A stretch of DNA of 64,000 nt from Heloderma charlesbogerti (Eukaryota > Chordata > Lepidosauria > Squamata > Helodermatidae): contig JANEZZ010000404.1 in the NCBI GenBank assembly GCA_026122225.1, forward strand, positions 1,736,001-1,800,000, in the 5' to 3' direction. Position 1 is the stretch's first letter. Each line of letters starts with the position of its first letter. The notes beneath the pieces are model-generated. The model saw nothing but the letters and a program-made list of their open reading frames with translations. It searched no databases and was not told the origin of the DNA. A program made the position numbers and the translations under genes. This document shows, piece by piece, positions 48,625 through 59,822 of this stretch.

Positions 48625-49635
48625 ACAGGACTAAAGCAGAAGTTCATAGATAGCTGCATCATTGATACTGGTTGCCGTAGGAAGCCCTTCTAACCTCAGC
48701 CTGAGGAAAGAGGCATTTTCCTGGGCGCCTGATTGGCCAGCCGTGAACTATGCTGTGACTGATCCTCTGTCTTTTTCTGTAAGGCAGGTTGGGTATTCAC
48801 TTGCACACGTTGTGGCTTTCTTTACTGTCTTTCTTTGAACTCGGGTTTGGTTTCAATGTGTTCCTCTCTCTATGGATAACTCTGGTACCTCTGCCCTGTC
48901 TTCCAGAAATTTCTTTGAAATTGGGAAGGGAGAATTGTGTCTCCAGCCCTGTCTGAAGGAATTTGAAATTCCCGATGCATTCCATGAAAATGTATGGGAA
49001 TTTAGTGTTTAAGGTCCAGAAATTTTGATCTGATTTAAATTACAAGCTTGGGAGTTCTCTTGAAGAGCTGAATGAATTAATTAGCATTAAAAGTCAGAGT
49101 AGAAAAATATTAATTTCTACTTCTTAATGCAGTACCTCTTCGTGCGTCCTACAGACTTGCTTATTCCCCCAGTATGCTTTGACATTTTGGGATAAGTAGA
49201 AATATATATTACTTACAACTGACTCATGCAGGAGTTATAGCATTGGGACCTGTTTCAAGTGCTATGGATCAGCAACCAAAGTTGATTTTTAATTTGTCTT
49301 GTTTGTCCCTTTTCTCTGGTTGTTTTTCTTAGCTACCTGTTGTTGTTTTTAAAAAAGGTAAAACTATTTAAAGCATGTATATTCCTTGTTCTTTTATGGG
49401 GCTCCTCCTGTCCAGGTACTGAACATCCCACTTAGTTCCAGTACTAAAGCTCCCATCATTGCCAGCTAGCATAGCCCTTTTTGTTTCGCCTGCAAAGAAT
49501 AAGAAATGCTGAATAGCTTCTTTCGTTTGGAAAGCCCTCTGTCTCTCTGTCTGACTCAAGAGGCCTGCCCTCTGTGCATCTTGCAGTCCCCCCTGTCCCC
49601 GTCCCAAGGTGACTTATTTTGAAAGTGATCACATA
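48625..49635. other. unassigned sequence
   Basis: No gene or confident repeat. Confidence 0.4.
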
Positions 49636-49637
49636 TA

Positions 49638-50713
49638 CAGTACTGTGCAAAAGTCTTGGGCCACCAGCAGCTTTGTTGTTTTAGCAAAGTTTTAATGACC
49701 ATCCATAATTATTTTTCGGTCTCTGTATTAAGATACAAACAGAAAATACAGGAAATATGTACAGGCAAAAGTCAGTATTTAGTGTGACCTCCCTTGGCTC
49801 TAAGCACATCTTGAACTCTTTGGGGGAGACTATCCTGAAGTTTTCTGAAGTAATCTTCTGGTATATTATACCAGGCTTCTTTCAGCACTTCCCAGAGTTC
49901 TTCTTTAGATGTAGGTTGTCTTTTATTTATTTCTCTGTCCAGGTGATCCTATACTGCCTCTATAATATTCAGGTCTGGACTCTGGAGGCCAGTCCATGAC
50001 TGTCAGTGTTTTATCAGCTGTTTTCCTCTCTAAATATGATTTCACTGCATTAGCAGTGTGCTTGGGATCGTTATCATGCTGAAAAATGAAACCATTCCCA
50101 ATCAGGCGCTTTCCAGAAGGAATGGCATGATGAATTAAAACCTGTCTGTACTTTTCAGCATTCATGATCCCATCAATATGGACAAGATCGCCAACACCAC
50201 TGTCAGAAATGCAGTCCCAAACCAGGACAGACCCTCCACCATGTTTCACTGAAGGCCGCAAGCACTCATTCGTCCATCTCTCTCCAACTTTTCTTCTCAC
50301 ATATTGTCGACGATTGGACCCCAAAATGTCAAACTTGGATTCATCACTCCATAATACTCCTTTCCACTGATCCTCATTCCAATCTTTGTGAGCTTTAGCA
50401 TATCTTAGCCTTTTCACCTTGCTCCCCTTCTGCAAAAGTGGTTTCTTGGCTGCTACCCTTCCACGAAGACCATTCCTGGCCAGGCGCCTGCTATTACTCT
50501 AGTGTAAGGGGAGGTCACACCAAATACTTGCCACTTTGGCCAATGGAAGCTGTTTTTTCTGATTTTTTTTCCTATTGTTGAATACTGCATACAAATTTCC
50601 TGTATTTTCTGGTTGTATTCTAATGAAGAGACTGAGAAATAATTATATATGGTCATTATACCATTGCTAAAACAACAAATCTAATGGTGGCCTAAGACTT
50701 TTGCACAGTACTG
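49638..50713 (-). mobile_element. internally deleted Tc1 transposon
   Basis: The termini CAGTACTGTGCAAAAGTCTT and its inverse are flanked by TA on both sides (49636-49637, 50714-50715). Imperfect inverted repeats extend roughly 200 bp inward (AATAATTAT, GGTCATTA, CAGGAAAT-like blocks). The total of 1076 bp is short for an autonomous Tc1 element (about 1.6 kb), because the N-terminal transposase region is missing near 50480-50510. Confidence 0.92.
49923..50460 (-). pseudogene. Tc1/mariner transposase fragment
   Basis: The minus-strand frame encodes the DDE catalytic core of a Tc1 transposase: VLWSDESKFDILG (first Asp), RPSVKHGGGSVLVWDCIS, and FQHDNDPKHTANAVKSYL (second Asp). TVMDWPPESRPEYYRG follows, where the family has a Pro-Asp-Leu-Asn block leading to the third catalytic acidic residue. 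A one-base change in phase just there throws the frame off. The coding remnant continues in another frame to about 49760 (KEELWEVLKEAWYNIP). The N-terminal paired-like HTH region is deleted. The product would be inactive. Confidence 0.9.
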
Positions 50714-50715
50714 TA

Positions 50716-51530
50716 TGTCAATACACAATTTTTTGACAGAGTAGAAAAAAACAGAGCGGGGATGGGGGGATGCCTTCCATACCTGAGGAAATAAACATTA
50801 CACCTGGGGAAAGAGAAACTAACTACAGCTGCGGTTCACTGATGGTAGGTTCCCTGTGAGGCAAATCACAAATGTTTACAAGGTACATTCAGAGTCGTTA
50901 GCATTTTTTCATAGACCACATTTCTTATCCCTTTCCCACCTCCTGTAAATTTATTTATTAGTAAAATTGTACTTTGTGTTTACTTGAGCAAATCCTCTGG
51001 TATTGTATTGTGTGTAATCTTGAATTCCTCATTATGACACAGAAAGCATATGTTTTTTTATTGCTTTTCTTCCTCAATTCACTTCAACTCCTCCCCTTGC
51101 TTTACTGAGTTGTGTTTGTAATGTCTGTTTGCAGCTTCTGAAGAACATCTGAAAAGCCTGGATTGAGGTTCTTCCTCCTGCCAATGAAGTCACCCAATTT
51201 GACAAATTCTTAGCTGCGAGGAGTGGCAGTGCACTGAGGTGAGACTGTAAAAACTTGCAAATTCAATTTTCCTTGAAATCTATTTTTTTCAGTTGGACAA
51301 CAAAAATATCTGATTTTAAATAGTGTTCACGTTGGATATACAATGAGCACAGACATCATCCTTGACAGGTGGCCAAGAAAGGGATCAGATTCCTGGTCCT
51401 TTTCCCTAAGGCTGATGTGCAGACATACCATTGTGTCCCAGATGATCAATACATTTCCAGAAGCAAGGGGCCCAATGGAGCCTCGTGCCTCAACTCAGCA
51501 GGAGGTATACTTGTGTAAAGGGATGTGCTA
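50716..51530. other. unassigned sequence
   Basis: AT-rich. Nothing recognised. Confidence 0.4.
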
Positions 51531-51533
51531 AAG

Positions 51534-51670
51534 CAAGGGTGGGCAGAAAGTAGATCTCCAGATATTTTGGACTTCAACTTCCAGCATTCCTGACCATTGG
51601 CCTTGCTAACAGGGGCTTCTGGGAGATGAAGTCCAGAATGTCTGGAGATCTATCTTCTGTCTACCCCTGT
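51534..51670. mobile_element. foldback MITE
   Basis: The left arm CAAGGGTGGGCAGAAAGTAG / ATCTCCAGATATTTTGGACTT pairs with GAAGTCCAGAATGTCTGGAGAT / CTGTCTACCCCTG on the right. It is related to the 54781 element. No 8-bp duplication was found. Confidence 0.65.
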
Positions 51671-51674
51671 TCAT

Positions 51675-52324
51675 GTAGAGTGGGTCTGGTTCAGTCATCA
51701 GTGGCTCCCTTTGGGTTCTGTGGCACAAAGTAAACTGGCTGCAGACTAGGACACATATCTTTTGGAGTGATGGGGTGAGGGGACCTTTTCTCAGTCCAGA
51801 CATTGGTATTACCAGGGTCAGGTTTAGTTCCTACCTAATAGTGTCCCTGAGTGCATGACTGACCTAAGTCCTTTTTGGGGCCTGGTGACTGTATTGGTTC
51901 CAGGGGGTGGGCATACCATCCTTCCCTCTGTTCTAAAGACCTGCAGGCTGTGTCTGGGTTTGGAGGAGCCAGGCTACCTCTACCTCTGGCAGTGGCCTCT
52001 GTGACAATGGGAGAGTGAGAATTGGGTTGAAACTCTCTCCACCGATTCCATGCCCATAAAATTTGACAGGCCTAAAGATGAGCCGAAAGTTCTCCTGCGA
52101 GAACTTTTGGCTCAAAATCTTCCAGTTCAAATTCTCAAAATGTTGTCCTGAAACCATTCTCCCTGCTTGCCTTTTTCTGACTGCCTAGCTAAGTCCTCAC
52201 TTTCACGGAGGTAATAAGCCACAGGAAGAAGGCTGAACTGGAGCCCAAGGAAAATTATGACATTATAGTTTTCCGTGTGGAGGCAGATATTTTTGTATGG
52301 AGGAGCATTCAGTGCTGTGTCACC
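51675..52324. other. unassigned sequence
   Basis: No gene or repeat recognised. Confidence 0.4.
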
Positions 52325-52337
52325 TGCAGTGCGAAGT

Positions 52338-52676
52338 AAAAAGGTAAAGGTGTCCCCAAAAAGTCGTGTCCGACTCTAGGGTGCGGTGCTCATCTCCATT
52401 TCTAAGCCGAAGAGCCAGCGCTGTCCGAAGACGCTTCCGTGGTCATGTGGCCGGCATGACTGAACACCGAGGTGTACGGAATGCTGTTACCTTTCCCGCC
52501 AAAGCGGTGCCTATTTATCTACTTGCAATTTCTTGCTTTCGAGCTGCTAGGTTGGCAGAAGCTGGGACTGAAGATGGGAGCTCACTCCATCACGCAGCAC
52601 TCGGGTCTCAAACTGCTGTCCTGCTGATCTTCCGGTCTGCAATTCAGCGTCTTAACCACTAAGCCACCGCGGCCCC
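52338..52676 (-). mobile_element. Sauria-type tRNA SINE with 13-bp target duplication
   Basis: On the minus strand it starts GGGGCCGCGGTGGCTTAGTG (box A region), has a box B-like region and ends in the CCTTTACC-type tail preceded by GTCGGACACGACT, which resembles a Bov-B tail. A perfect direct repeat TGCAGTGCGAAGT flanks it (52325-52337, 52677-52689), the signature of LINE-driven retroposition. Confidence 0.92.
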
Positions 52677-53228
52677 TGCAGTGCGAAGTGGTACAGCCCA
52701 AATGCAGGTTGGCCACCTGAAGTGAGAGAACTAGGCCAAAGAGACTACTTCAGAGTGGTCTTGAGAGGAGCGGTGGCTGAGGCAAATCTTGCACAGAGGA
52801 AATTTTTCTCATGTTGCACTCTTGTTATTATAGCTGATAGGGTCATGTGTATGCGTGTGCATGTTGGTTATTCATCAAATTATTTGCATACAGCTAGGCC
52901 TCCTTTTTGCTTCTTCTTTAATTTCATTATCTTGGCTATCCCATTGACACCCATTCATCAGTCTCATCACAAGGGGATGGAAATACCCTCTCTCCATTAG
53001 CCCCCTAATCTAAGTGTGAATCTTAACACTTAACTAAGTGAACATCCCCTCCCCCAAATTGATATATTTGCCTGTGCCTCTGCCTTACACAAAGTGCTTT
53101 GCAGGTGAAACTGCAGCATCAGGGTTTTAGTTCTTTGAAGTGTCACTATGATAGTTACTTCCCCCAGCCCCCTCCAAAAGGAACCAGGGACAAAAAAGAA
53201 GGAGATATTTGACCAAGTCTGTGCAATT

Positions 53229-53577
53229 GGGGCCGCGGTGGCTTAGTGGTTAAGACGCTGAACTGCAGACCGGAAGGTCGGCAGGACAGCAGTTCGAGAC
53301 CCGAGTGCCGCGTGACGGAGTGAGCTCCTGTCTTCAGTCCCAGCTCCTGCCAACCTAGCAGTCCGAAAGCAAGAAATTGCAAGTAGATAAATAGGTGCCG
53401 CTTCAGCGGGAAAGGTAACAGTGCTCCGTGCACCTCGGTGTTCAGTCATGCCGGCCACATGACCACGGACGCGTCTTCGGACAGCGCTGGCTCTTCGGCT
53501 TAGAAACGGGGATGAGCACCGCACCCTAGAGTCGGACATGACTGGTTGGGGACACCTTTACCTTTACCTTTTTTTTA
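53229..53577 (+). mobile_element. Sauria-type tRNA SINE, second copy
   Basis: GGGGCCGCGGTGGCTTAGTG (box A), then AGTTCGAGACC (box B), then GAGTCGGACATGACTGG and CCTTTACCTTTACC. It is flanked by a short repeat TGCAAT. It is full-length and very similar to the copy at 52338 but in the opposite orientation, 0.55 kb away. Confidence 0.9.
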
Positions 53578-53689
53578 TGCAATGAATGCATCACTAAGGT
53601 GGTTTCAAAACATAAACTTGCTGGCTGATCTTTTCTGCTAGAGCCATGCTGGGTTGGTGATGCCTGGCCTGTTATTTCCATTTCCATCC

Positions 53690-54040
53690 TGTCACCCACC
53701 AGTCCTCTCTTTCTCTGAGATCATCCGATCGTCTCTGCTTCACCAATGTTACAGGGGAAGCAGACAACTAGAGACAAGGCCTTCTCGGCCATGGCCACCT
53801 TCTGTGGGAGGCCAGTCAGGCAGCAACATTGCTTCCTTTAGGCACCAGGCAAAATCCTTTTTTTCTTCCAAGTTTTTAAAGTATTTTAGGCTCTTTAAAA
53901 TCTTGTTGGCTGCTCTGTATTTTTTATCTGCTGGTTGTTTTTGTAATGGGGTTTGTATTGTGTAATTTTGTAAAGTGCCTTGAATTCACTGAACGGGAGG
54001 TGTATACATATTGTAAATAAATAAAATAAAGAAGGACAGG
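53690..54040 (+). mobile_element. L2-like LINE 3' end
   Basis: GAGACAAGGCCTTCTCGGCC, a RT-tail remnant (GGCACCAGGCAAAATCC), GTAAAGTGCCTTGAATTC and a terminal AAATAAATAAAATAAAG. Confidence 0.7.
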
Positions 54041-54780
54041 CCTGTACAATGGAAGATTGGATCCCAGGATAATTAAAATACTGACTTTTTCTACCCTTTC
54101 CACCTCTTTGTGGGTATGTCTCAGGCCCATCCAAGCCTGTCAAAAGTTGGAGTGGGGATGGAAAAATGTCTGCATTCCGACTAGAGATGTGAAGGCCTGG
54201 GGAAAAAATGGAAAAAATCAGGAAAAAAGTTTTTTTCCCCTGTTTTTTCTCCGAGGACTGTTTTTGTTTTCCAAAAAATTGAACAGCTTTGGATTATGAA
54301 ATATTTTCTTTTAGAATTAAGACGAAGTATTTCTATATTGTGACCCAGCCTTTACTCCCCCCCAAATGATTTCTAAAAACTGTGTAATAAGAACACTTTT
54401 ATAGAAAGACTAGAGTTGTACATTGTCTGGAAATAATGAAGCCATGGGGGAAATATATATATATTTAATCCTCTCTGTAAGATTCCCAGCATAGTTAGTT
54501 CTTTCATTCCTTATTAAAATTATTGATCTAAAGTATTTTTTTTCCCTATAGACATTTATGCTCCATTTCCCAACATGTGAGTAGAGTCACCATTGTGCAT
54601 TCTTGACAGCTTGGGTTTTGTTCTACAGTCCTGTGTTTCTGATGCTGTAGCAGTCAATTAATGTAGTTCTAATCTATTCAGACAATAATTACAAATTTAC
54701 TGAGTTTACTTTTAAACGTTTTAAAATGAAATGACAGTTTTATGAGCAAACTAAGTCATACATAAAATATGTTCCTAAAG

Positions 54781-54916
54781 CAGCCCTCCCCAACCTGGTG
54801 CCCTACAGATGTTTTGGACTAAAGGGGCCAGCATCCCTGACCATTGGCCATGTTTTCTTAGGCTGATGGAAGCTGAAGTCCAAAATATCTGGAGGGCACC
54901 AGGTGGGGGAAGGCAG
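54781..54916. mobile_element. 136 bp foldback hAT MITE
   Basis: CAGCCCTCCCCAACCTGGTG and CACCAGGTGGGGGAAGGCAG form the ends, with arms pairing about 50 bp. Flanks TCCTAAAG (54773-54780) and TCTTAAAG (54917-54924) are an 8-bp duplication with one change. Confidence 0.85.
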
Positions 54917-54931
54917 TCTTAAAGCAACTAA

Positions 54932-55256
54932 GGGTGCAATCCTATGGCTGCTAGACAGTGGCTAGATGGCCATAGGATTGGTCAGTTCCCAGAGAACTGG
55001 TTTCCCACTCCCTCCCCTGCCATCTCATAGGCGGCGCGGATCATCCCTGCGATCCGCGCTCATAAGAAAGGGGGTGTTCCCAGGGGTGGGACGGGGCGGG
55101 GAGTGCGTGTGTTGTCCGGCTTCCCCACCCCGCGATCTGATGTCCCGCGGCTAGACAACCAAAATCGGCCATCTAGCCATGAATGCAGGGCAGCTGGAAC
55201 GTGGGGGAGACGATCCCTTACGCGCTCCTCCCACCTATCGCCACAGGATTGCTCCC
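54932..55256. mobile_element. 325 bp CpG-rich Harbinger-like MITE
   Basis: Ends GGGTGCAATCCTATGGC and CCACAGGATTGCTCCC are inverted repeats. The 3-bp flanks TAA and AAA nearly match. The interior is GC-rich (GGCGGCGCGGATC...GATCCGCGC is a hairpin) in AT-rich surroundings. Confidence 0.7.
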
Positions 55257-55552
55257 AAAGTGACTTCAGATCTGTGAAGAGCGCTAAAAAAAGTATTGCT
55301 TATTTTTCAATTTTTCCAATATTTCCAGTTTTTCCAAACCCCCCAGAAAAAAACAGTTTTTTTCCATGACCTCAAAATTTCTGGAAATATTACATCTCTA
55401 ATTCAGACATGCATGCTGGATTTGGGGTCAACATCCCTGGTCCTTAGCATCCAGTTAGTTACACTGCACAGTCCACCTGGGCTTGCGGAGCCTTGTGTAG
55501 TGAGAATCGCTGGGTGTGCTATTGCTCCTGAACTTGGCAGAAGAGTAGATAT

Positions 55553-55582
55553 TGGTGGTGGTGGTGGTGGTGGTGGTGGTGG
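55553..55582. repeat. (GGT)n microsatellite
   Basis: About ten GGT units. Responsible for poly-Gly, Val and His frames on the two strands. Confidence 0.95.
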
Positions 55583-57265
55583 AGGAACATGCATAGAAAA
55601 GGGAGGAAACTTTTCAGTGTGGGTGCAGGTCTGTGGTAGTGCAAAGAGAGGAGAGAGCATGTGCTATAGGATGCAGAGAGAAAAAGTGGGTTGCTAGAAA
55701 AGGGATTAAACACACCGAATTAAAACTAATAAAAATGCTTTCCTGTGGTGAACATAACGAAGCAACCCTCTTGGGTTAGTAGTCCTCTGTGTAGTTAATG
55801 GTGTGCTCCCCTGCTCTAGAATGTCCATTAAGTATCAGTTTATGTTGATGAGTGCTTGTAACTTGAAGTGAATATTCTATTGAGGTTTTACTAATCCTCA
55901 CTGAGGTGATAAATCTGTCATACCATTTAACTGCAGTTAGAGGCTCACATGAATGAATACTTCTCCATACCCCAGCACCCCCATTGCTTGCACTAAGAAA
56001 ATTATTTATTATTATTTTATGTATTTATAGCATTAAAAAGGCTAGGCTAGATTCCATGGAGAACCCTGGTATCCCACCTCTTAAACATCATGGCTGTGTA
56101 AGGATCCTAGAGCTGCATATCTTCCCAGGAAATGGCCAGGCTCTGACTTTGGCTGTCCTCCAGAGGGAGGAAGCACTAGCACTGCCAGAAATGCCATCCG
56201 GGTGTAGAATAGGGAGAGATGTGGAACAGGGTCAAACCATCAACTCTGCTGGGAGACAAGTAATTTTTGGCTCCTCTTTTTTTTTTAACTCTTTCTATTC
56301 CAGCACGTTGTGCTAAGATGAAGAGCAGCATCGACCTCCATTACAGCATTACAGGTGGTCCTTCTAAGAACCCTTTAACGCTAGGATTTGGTGCCTGAGT
56401 TTTCTCATTTTCCTTTTCCCTCTCCATTCCTTTTTTCCTTTAGTGCTGTGTCTTTTAGATTGTAAGCCTTGAGGGCAGGGATGGTCTTATTATTGATCTT
56501 GGTTTGCTGCTAAATTTGTCATTCGTATTTGATGTACGTATAAATTTGTCATTCGTATTTGATGTACGTAGAGTGTTATCAAGAGAATATTGTGAGTGAG
56601 CAGTTGTAACAGTTCAGAGCACAAAGTGATAGTTTCAAATGTTTGTTAGGGCATTTAAAGCTTTAGGTCAAATGAGAACTTTCTGAAACTTTGCCTGGAA
56701 CACAAATGATTTCTGTCTCCCATCATCTAATAAGAACTGAAAGTTCAATTGATTTTCCATCTGTCATATAGTAATCATGTATTTTGGAGATTCAGCAACC
56801 TTGCTATTGACACATGTAAACCCTGTTAAAATGAACACAAGCTGGTTTCCTCCTTGGGGTTGGAATGTAGGATATTGTAATGCCTTAGTGGAAGCTTTTC
56901 ATTTTATTTTAAAAAGAGAGTATAGGAATCACTAAAAAATATTGCTGATGATAGCTTCTTTGCTTTCAGGTTTCTTTTAAATAAATCTTCTTTGGCTACT
57001 GGGGTGGTGATGAGGAACAAATCCTTGAAAAATGGGGCTTGGAGATGCGCGAGAGAAATCCCAGTCATGGGGTGTCATTTTTGCTTTGTTTTTTAAAGTG
57101 TGAATGTAGTAGAAGGCAACTTAACTCCAGTTCTTTCCACCTTCTGATTTACCCATATCCTTCTGGGCTATAAAATGTGCAAGTATAACGTAAGGTATAA
57201 CTGGCTAGATAAGATGGTAGAAAACAGTTGCTTGCTTGTCTAATGCATTTATCTTTTTCGTTAAG
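55583..57265. other. sequence just upstream of first MEGF11 coding exon
   Basis: No TATA or CpG-rich promoter was recognised. A 27-30 bp direct duplication (TTGTCATTCGTATTTGATG, twice) lies at about 56514-56571. If the 5' UTR exon lies farther upstream, this is intron. Confidence 0.5.
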
Positions 57266-57389
57266 GAACAGCAATGATGTTCTGTCTACTCCTGTGGTGG
57301 AATCTCAAAGTTCTTGCCCTCTCGCTCCTTCTGAAAACAACCATCTCCTTAAACCCAGACGACCCAAATGTTTGCAGCCACTGGGAAAG
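57266..57389 (+). CDS. MEGF11: MEGF11 first coding exon: start codon, signal peptide, mature N-terminus
   Basis: This exon encodes the N-terminus of MEGF11, a single-pass membrane protein of the MEGF10/Draper family with an EMI domain and many EGF-like repeats, known for homotypic recognition in retinal mosaic spacing. Two adjacent ATGs lie at 57274 and 57277; translation from the second gives 37 complete codons. The leader is hydrophobic (LLLWW, then LALSLLL), followed by LNPDDPNVCSHWE, which closely matches the start of mature MEGF11 and MEGF10 in other vertebrates as I recall them. Coding ends after two bases of a Ser codon at AG|GTAATG (donor 57390), and the next exon supplies the third base. 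A pyrimidine-rich tract ending TTAAG at 57265 is the likely acceptor, so the exon start is provisional and 57266-57273 would be 5' UTR. The leader itself is not conserved enough to decide between the two ATGs. Confidence 0.9.
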
Positions 57390-58062
57390 GTAATGCATTA
57401 CTTCCTCCACCCCCTTATTTCATTTAGAATATTTATATACCACTTCTGTGTTTTAAAAAATCCAAAGCACTTCTCAACATAATTCAATATAAAATGACTA
57501 TAAAAATGCAGTCAAACTTACTGAAACTTCCTCGGGCACCACATTCCATGAACAGCACACCACCGCTAAATAGGCCCCCTCAGTTGCCATCCACAGAGGG
57601 GCTTTCAACACTGATCCTTCTAGATTCATATTATGAACACAGCTGCAACTCTGGAGGCACAGTTTAAAATGTTTATTTCGAGTTCTTACTCTTACACACA
57701 TGAGGACCCAACTTCCCCTGCTGTGTTTTTGTGTGAGTTCCTGAACTGGGCATGTTTCCTGACTGGAAAGAGGCTTTTCCCAGAGCAGCACAGATGCAAT
57801 GGACAGCATCCTTTAAGGACGAGCAGTTCTCCTGGGACTGAATAGAGTATTTAGTCAAACCCCGTACTGTTCTTCTCCTATAAGAGTGCTATGGAAAAGC
57901 CATACAGGTGTAGGGGTGCACATTCCTCTTTGGAGGATTGTGTATTCCTGCCCCTTCTCCTCCATTTGAACTCCAGTTAGTATAATACTGGACATTGTAT
58001 ATATGTATTTACATCATTTGTAAATGAATGGTGTTCATTTGAAATGAATGGTGAATGGTGTG

Positions 58063-58222
58063 CCTCATTTGCTGGAGTACCCTGAGAAAGCCATCTGAAG
58101 AAGGTCTTAGGATCCAGCTAGGTAAATATGTGTACCTGTAGGTAAATAGGTGTACCTCATTTGCTGGAGTACCCTGAGAAAGCCATCTGAAGAAGGTCTT
58201 AGGATCCAGCTAGGTAAATATG
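58063..58222 (+). repeat. 92 bp tandem duplication in MEGF11 intron
   Basis: CCTCATTTGCTGGAGTACCC and the following bases through TAGGTAAATATG (68 bp) are repeated without a visible change at an offset of 92 bp. The identity suggests a recent event. Confidence 0.92.
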
Positions 58223-58264
58223 GGAGGAGGTGATCATTTGTGTAATCTGGCGCTAAGCCATTTA

Positions 58265-58344
58265 GGGTGCAGTCCTACAGCTGTCTGGGGAAGGCTGGGA
58301 GTTGCAGGACTTTTTTCTGTCTAAACATGCATAGGATTGTGCCG
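58265..58344. mobile_element. 80 bp Harbinger-like MITE with TTA duplication
   Basis: Ends GGGTGCAGTCCTA and CATAGGATTGTGCCG, flanked by TTA at 58262-58264 and 58345-58347. It is related to the ends of the 54932 element. Confidence 0.7.
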
Positions 58345-59502
58345 TTAGGGAATTGAACGCTACTGACTTATTACACTGAAGTAACTGCTCATGAAAATTT
58401 ACCTTCCAAAGGATAGGTAACAGGCAGTGTTCTTTTCCTCCAAACCTAGATGAACTTCAAACGGGTAGGCTGAAAGATCTGGCCATGATTTTGCTCCCTT
58501 GAAACCTCCACTTTTCTAGCAAATGTTCTGAACAAGGCATAATGCTTGTTCTATCCAAGAACGGGCTCTTAAAAAATGTGTCTCAGTTTATGCTATAATG
58601 AGCATGAATCTTCTTAAGCAACATAAATAGCGCTTAGTTGCATTCTGAAGTCCATTATGTTCAGATTTATTAGGGTTTTTTTTAAGGATGTTGATCATAC
58701 CACACACAGGCTTCTAGGGCAAACGTGGGTGGAAATGGAGCCTGTGATTTGGTATTGTTTGCAGTTCCACATCAAGGCAAAGTACATTTCAAGCCCAGGA
58801 ATACAATATTGATTTTGTGTGAAGGAAGTCAGCAACCCGGGGACCCAATCAAGGAGAAACAAAAATTAAATACCAGAATTGATTGGCTGCCCTCGCCAAG
58901 ATGACTGTGATACTTAGATGGTAATAAATCAAGCCAAAAAGACTGAGTTAGGGTGAGGTCAAGAGGAGCAAACAGGATCATAAAATAATAATCAAGATGA
59001 CTGGGGGTTTTATGTTAATAATGACTTGTCTAAATATGTTCTGCTTTGGTATCTTTGCCAGTAGGAGATTTCATTGCACAGAGCGGTGTGTGTGTGTGTG
59101 CGTGTGTTCAACTCTCGGTAGATAGCATCTTCTGGGAAGCCGCAACTGTGAATCAGAGAAATCTGATCCTGAAAACAAGCACCTTGACATTGCTTCCCAG
59201 TTTAGGGTGAAATCCTGCATGCACATTGGCATAAAAATGGTTGTCAGTGAGCAAAAGGAGCCTAAAATGTGACAATGGTCATCTCCAGTATGGGGTCCTT
59301 TGAACCCACAAAGGCTCCTGCTCCAGATAGATGCCAGGCTCAGATCAATGGTCAACATTTGATACCTTCATTTAGGATCATGGTGTTACAGGACCCTAGT
59401 ACAAGTCAATTCTCTTAACAGTGTGAGTGTCAGGACCTTGAAGAAAATTGAACCTTGACAGCGGAACAATCGATAGAAACACTCCAGACCAGTAAGAATT
59501 AA

Positions 59503-59553
59503 ATAGAATCATAGAATAGTAGGGTTGGAAGGGGCCTACAAGGTCATCAAGTC
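59503..59553 (-). mobile_element. CR1 3' stub
   Basis: AATAGAATCATAGAATAGTAG then GGTTGGAAGGGGCC is the last 50 bp of CR1 only, so this copy is severely 5'-truncated. Confidence 0.85.
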
Positions 59554-59691
59554 CATATTACGTCAAGTCTTGCTGTGCTTCATCAGAGTGCAGTTAAGTC
59601 AAAAAGGTTATTCCCTTCCAAATTTACTCAATATAGGGCTTCACACACATGATTTCAGTAATCCTTACAACAACCTTGTGAGGAATCTAGG

Positions 59692-59822
59692 AAGCTGCCT
59701 TATACTGAGTCAGACCATTGGTCCAGGCAGGAGTTTCTCCAGCCCTACCTAGAGATGCCGGGGATTGAACCTGGGACTTTCTGCATGCAAAGCATGTACT
59801 CTACTGCTGAGCCATGGTCCTT
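59692..59822 (-). mobile_element. tRNA-derived SINE
   Basis: The minus strand has CCATGGCTCAGCAGTAGAGT (box A) and GGTTCAATCCC (box B) and ends with AGTATAAGGCAGCTTCC. It is the clearest copy of the family also found at 4445 and 30372-30930. Confidence 0.82.

Larger units (their letters stand above)
54182..55400. mobile_element. 1.22 kb hAT-like nonautonomous element
   Basis: Ends are TAGAGATGTGAAGG and its partial inverse TTACATCTCTA. Subterminal GGAAAAAA-rich arms pair. The 8-bp flanks ATTCCGAC (54174-54181) and ATTCAGAC (55401-55408) differ by one base. Two younger MITEs are nested inside. No transposase was seen. Confidence 0.75.

Noticed and set aside
51534..51670. 8-bp target duplication for the foldback MITE
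   Set aside because: The flanks TGCTAAAG and TTCATGTA do not match, so the hAT assignment of this copy rests only on similarity.
53229..53310. Possible tRNA gene (box A and box B present)
   Set aside because: It is followed by the long SINE body and tail, and no cloverleaf with a proper anticodon arm was evident. It is the head of a SINE.
52366..53539. Two nearly identical 98-residue open frames (52366-52662 plus; 53243-53539 minus)
   Set aside because: Both come from the same part of the two opposite-facing SINE copies. Sequence identity reflects repeat descent, not a gene family.
55296..55713. Open frames with poly-Gly, poly-Pro and poly-His runs
   Set aside because: Produced by the (GGT)n tract. 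No conserved sequence outside it.
1..57265. Exons of a neighbouring gene such as DIS3L, which lies near MEGF11 in human
   Set aside because: No splice-bounded frame with recognisable protein similarity was found on either strand.
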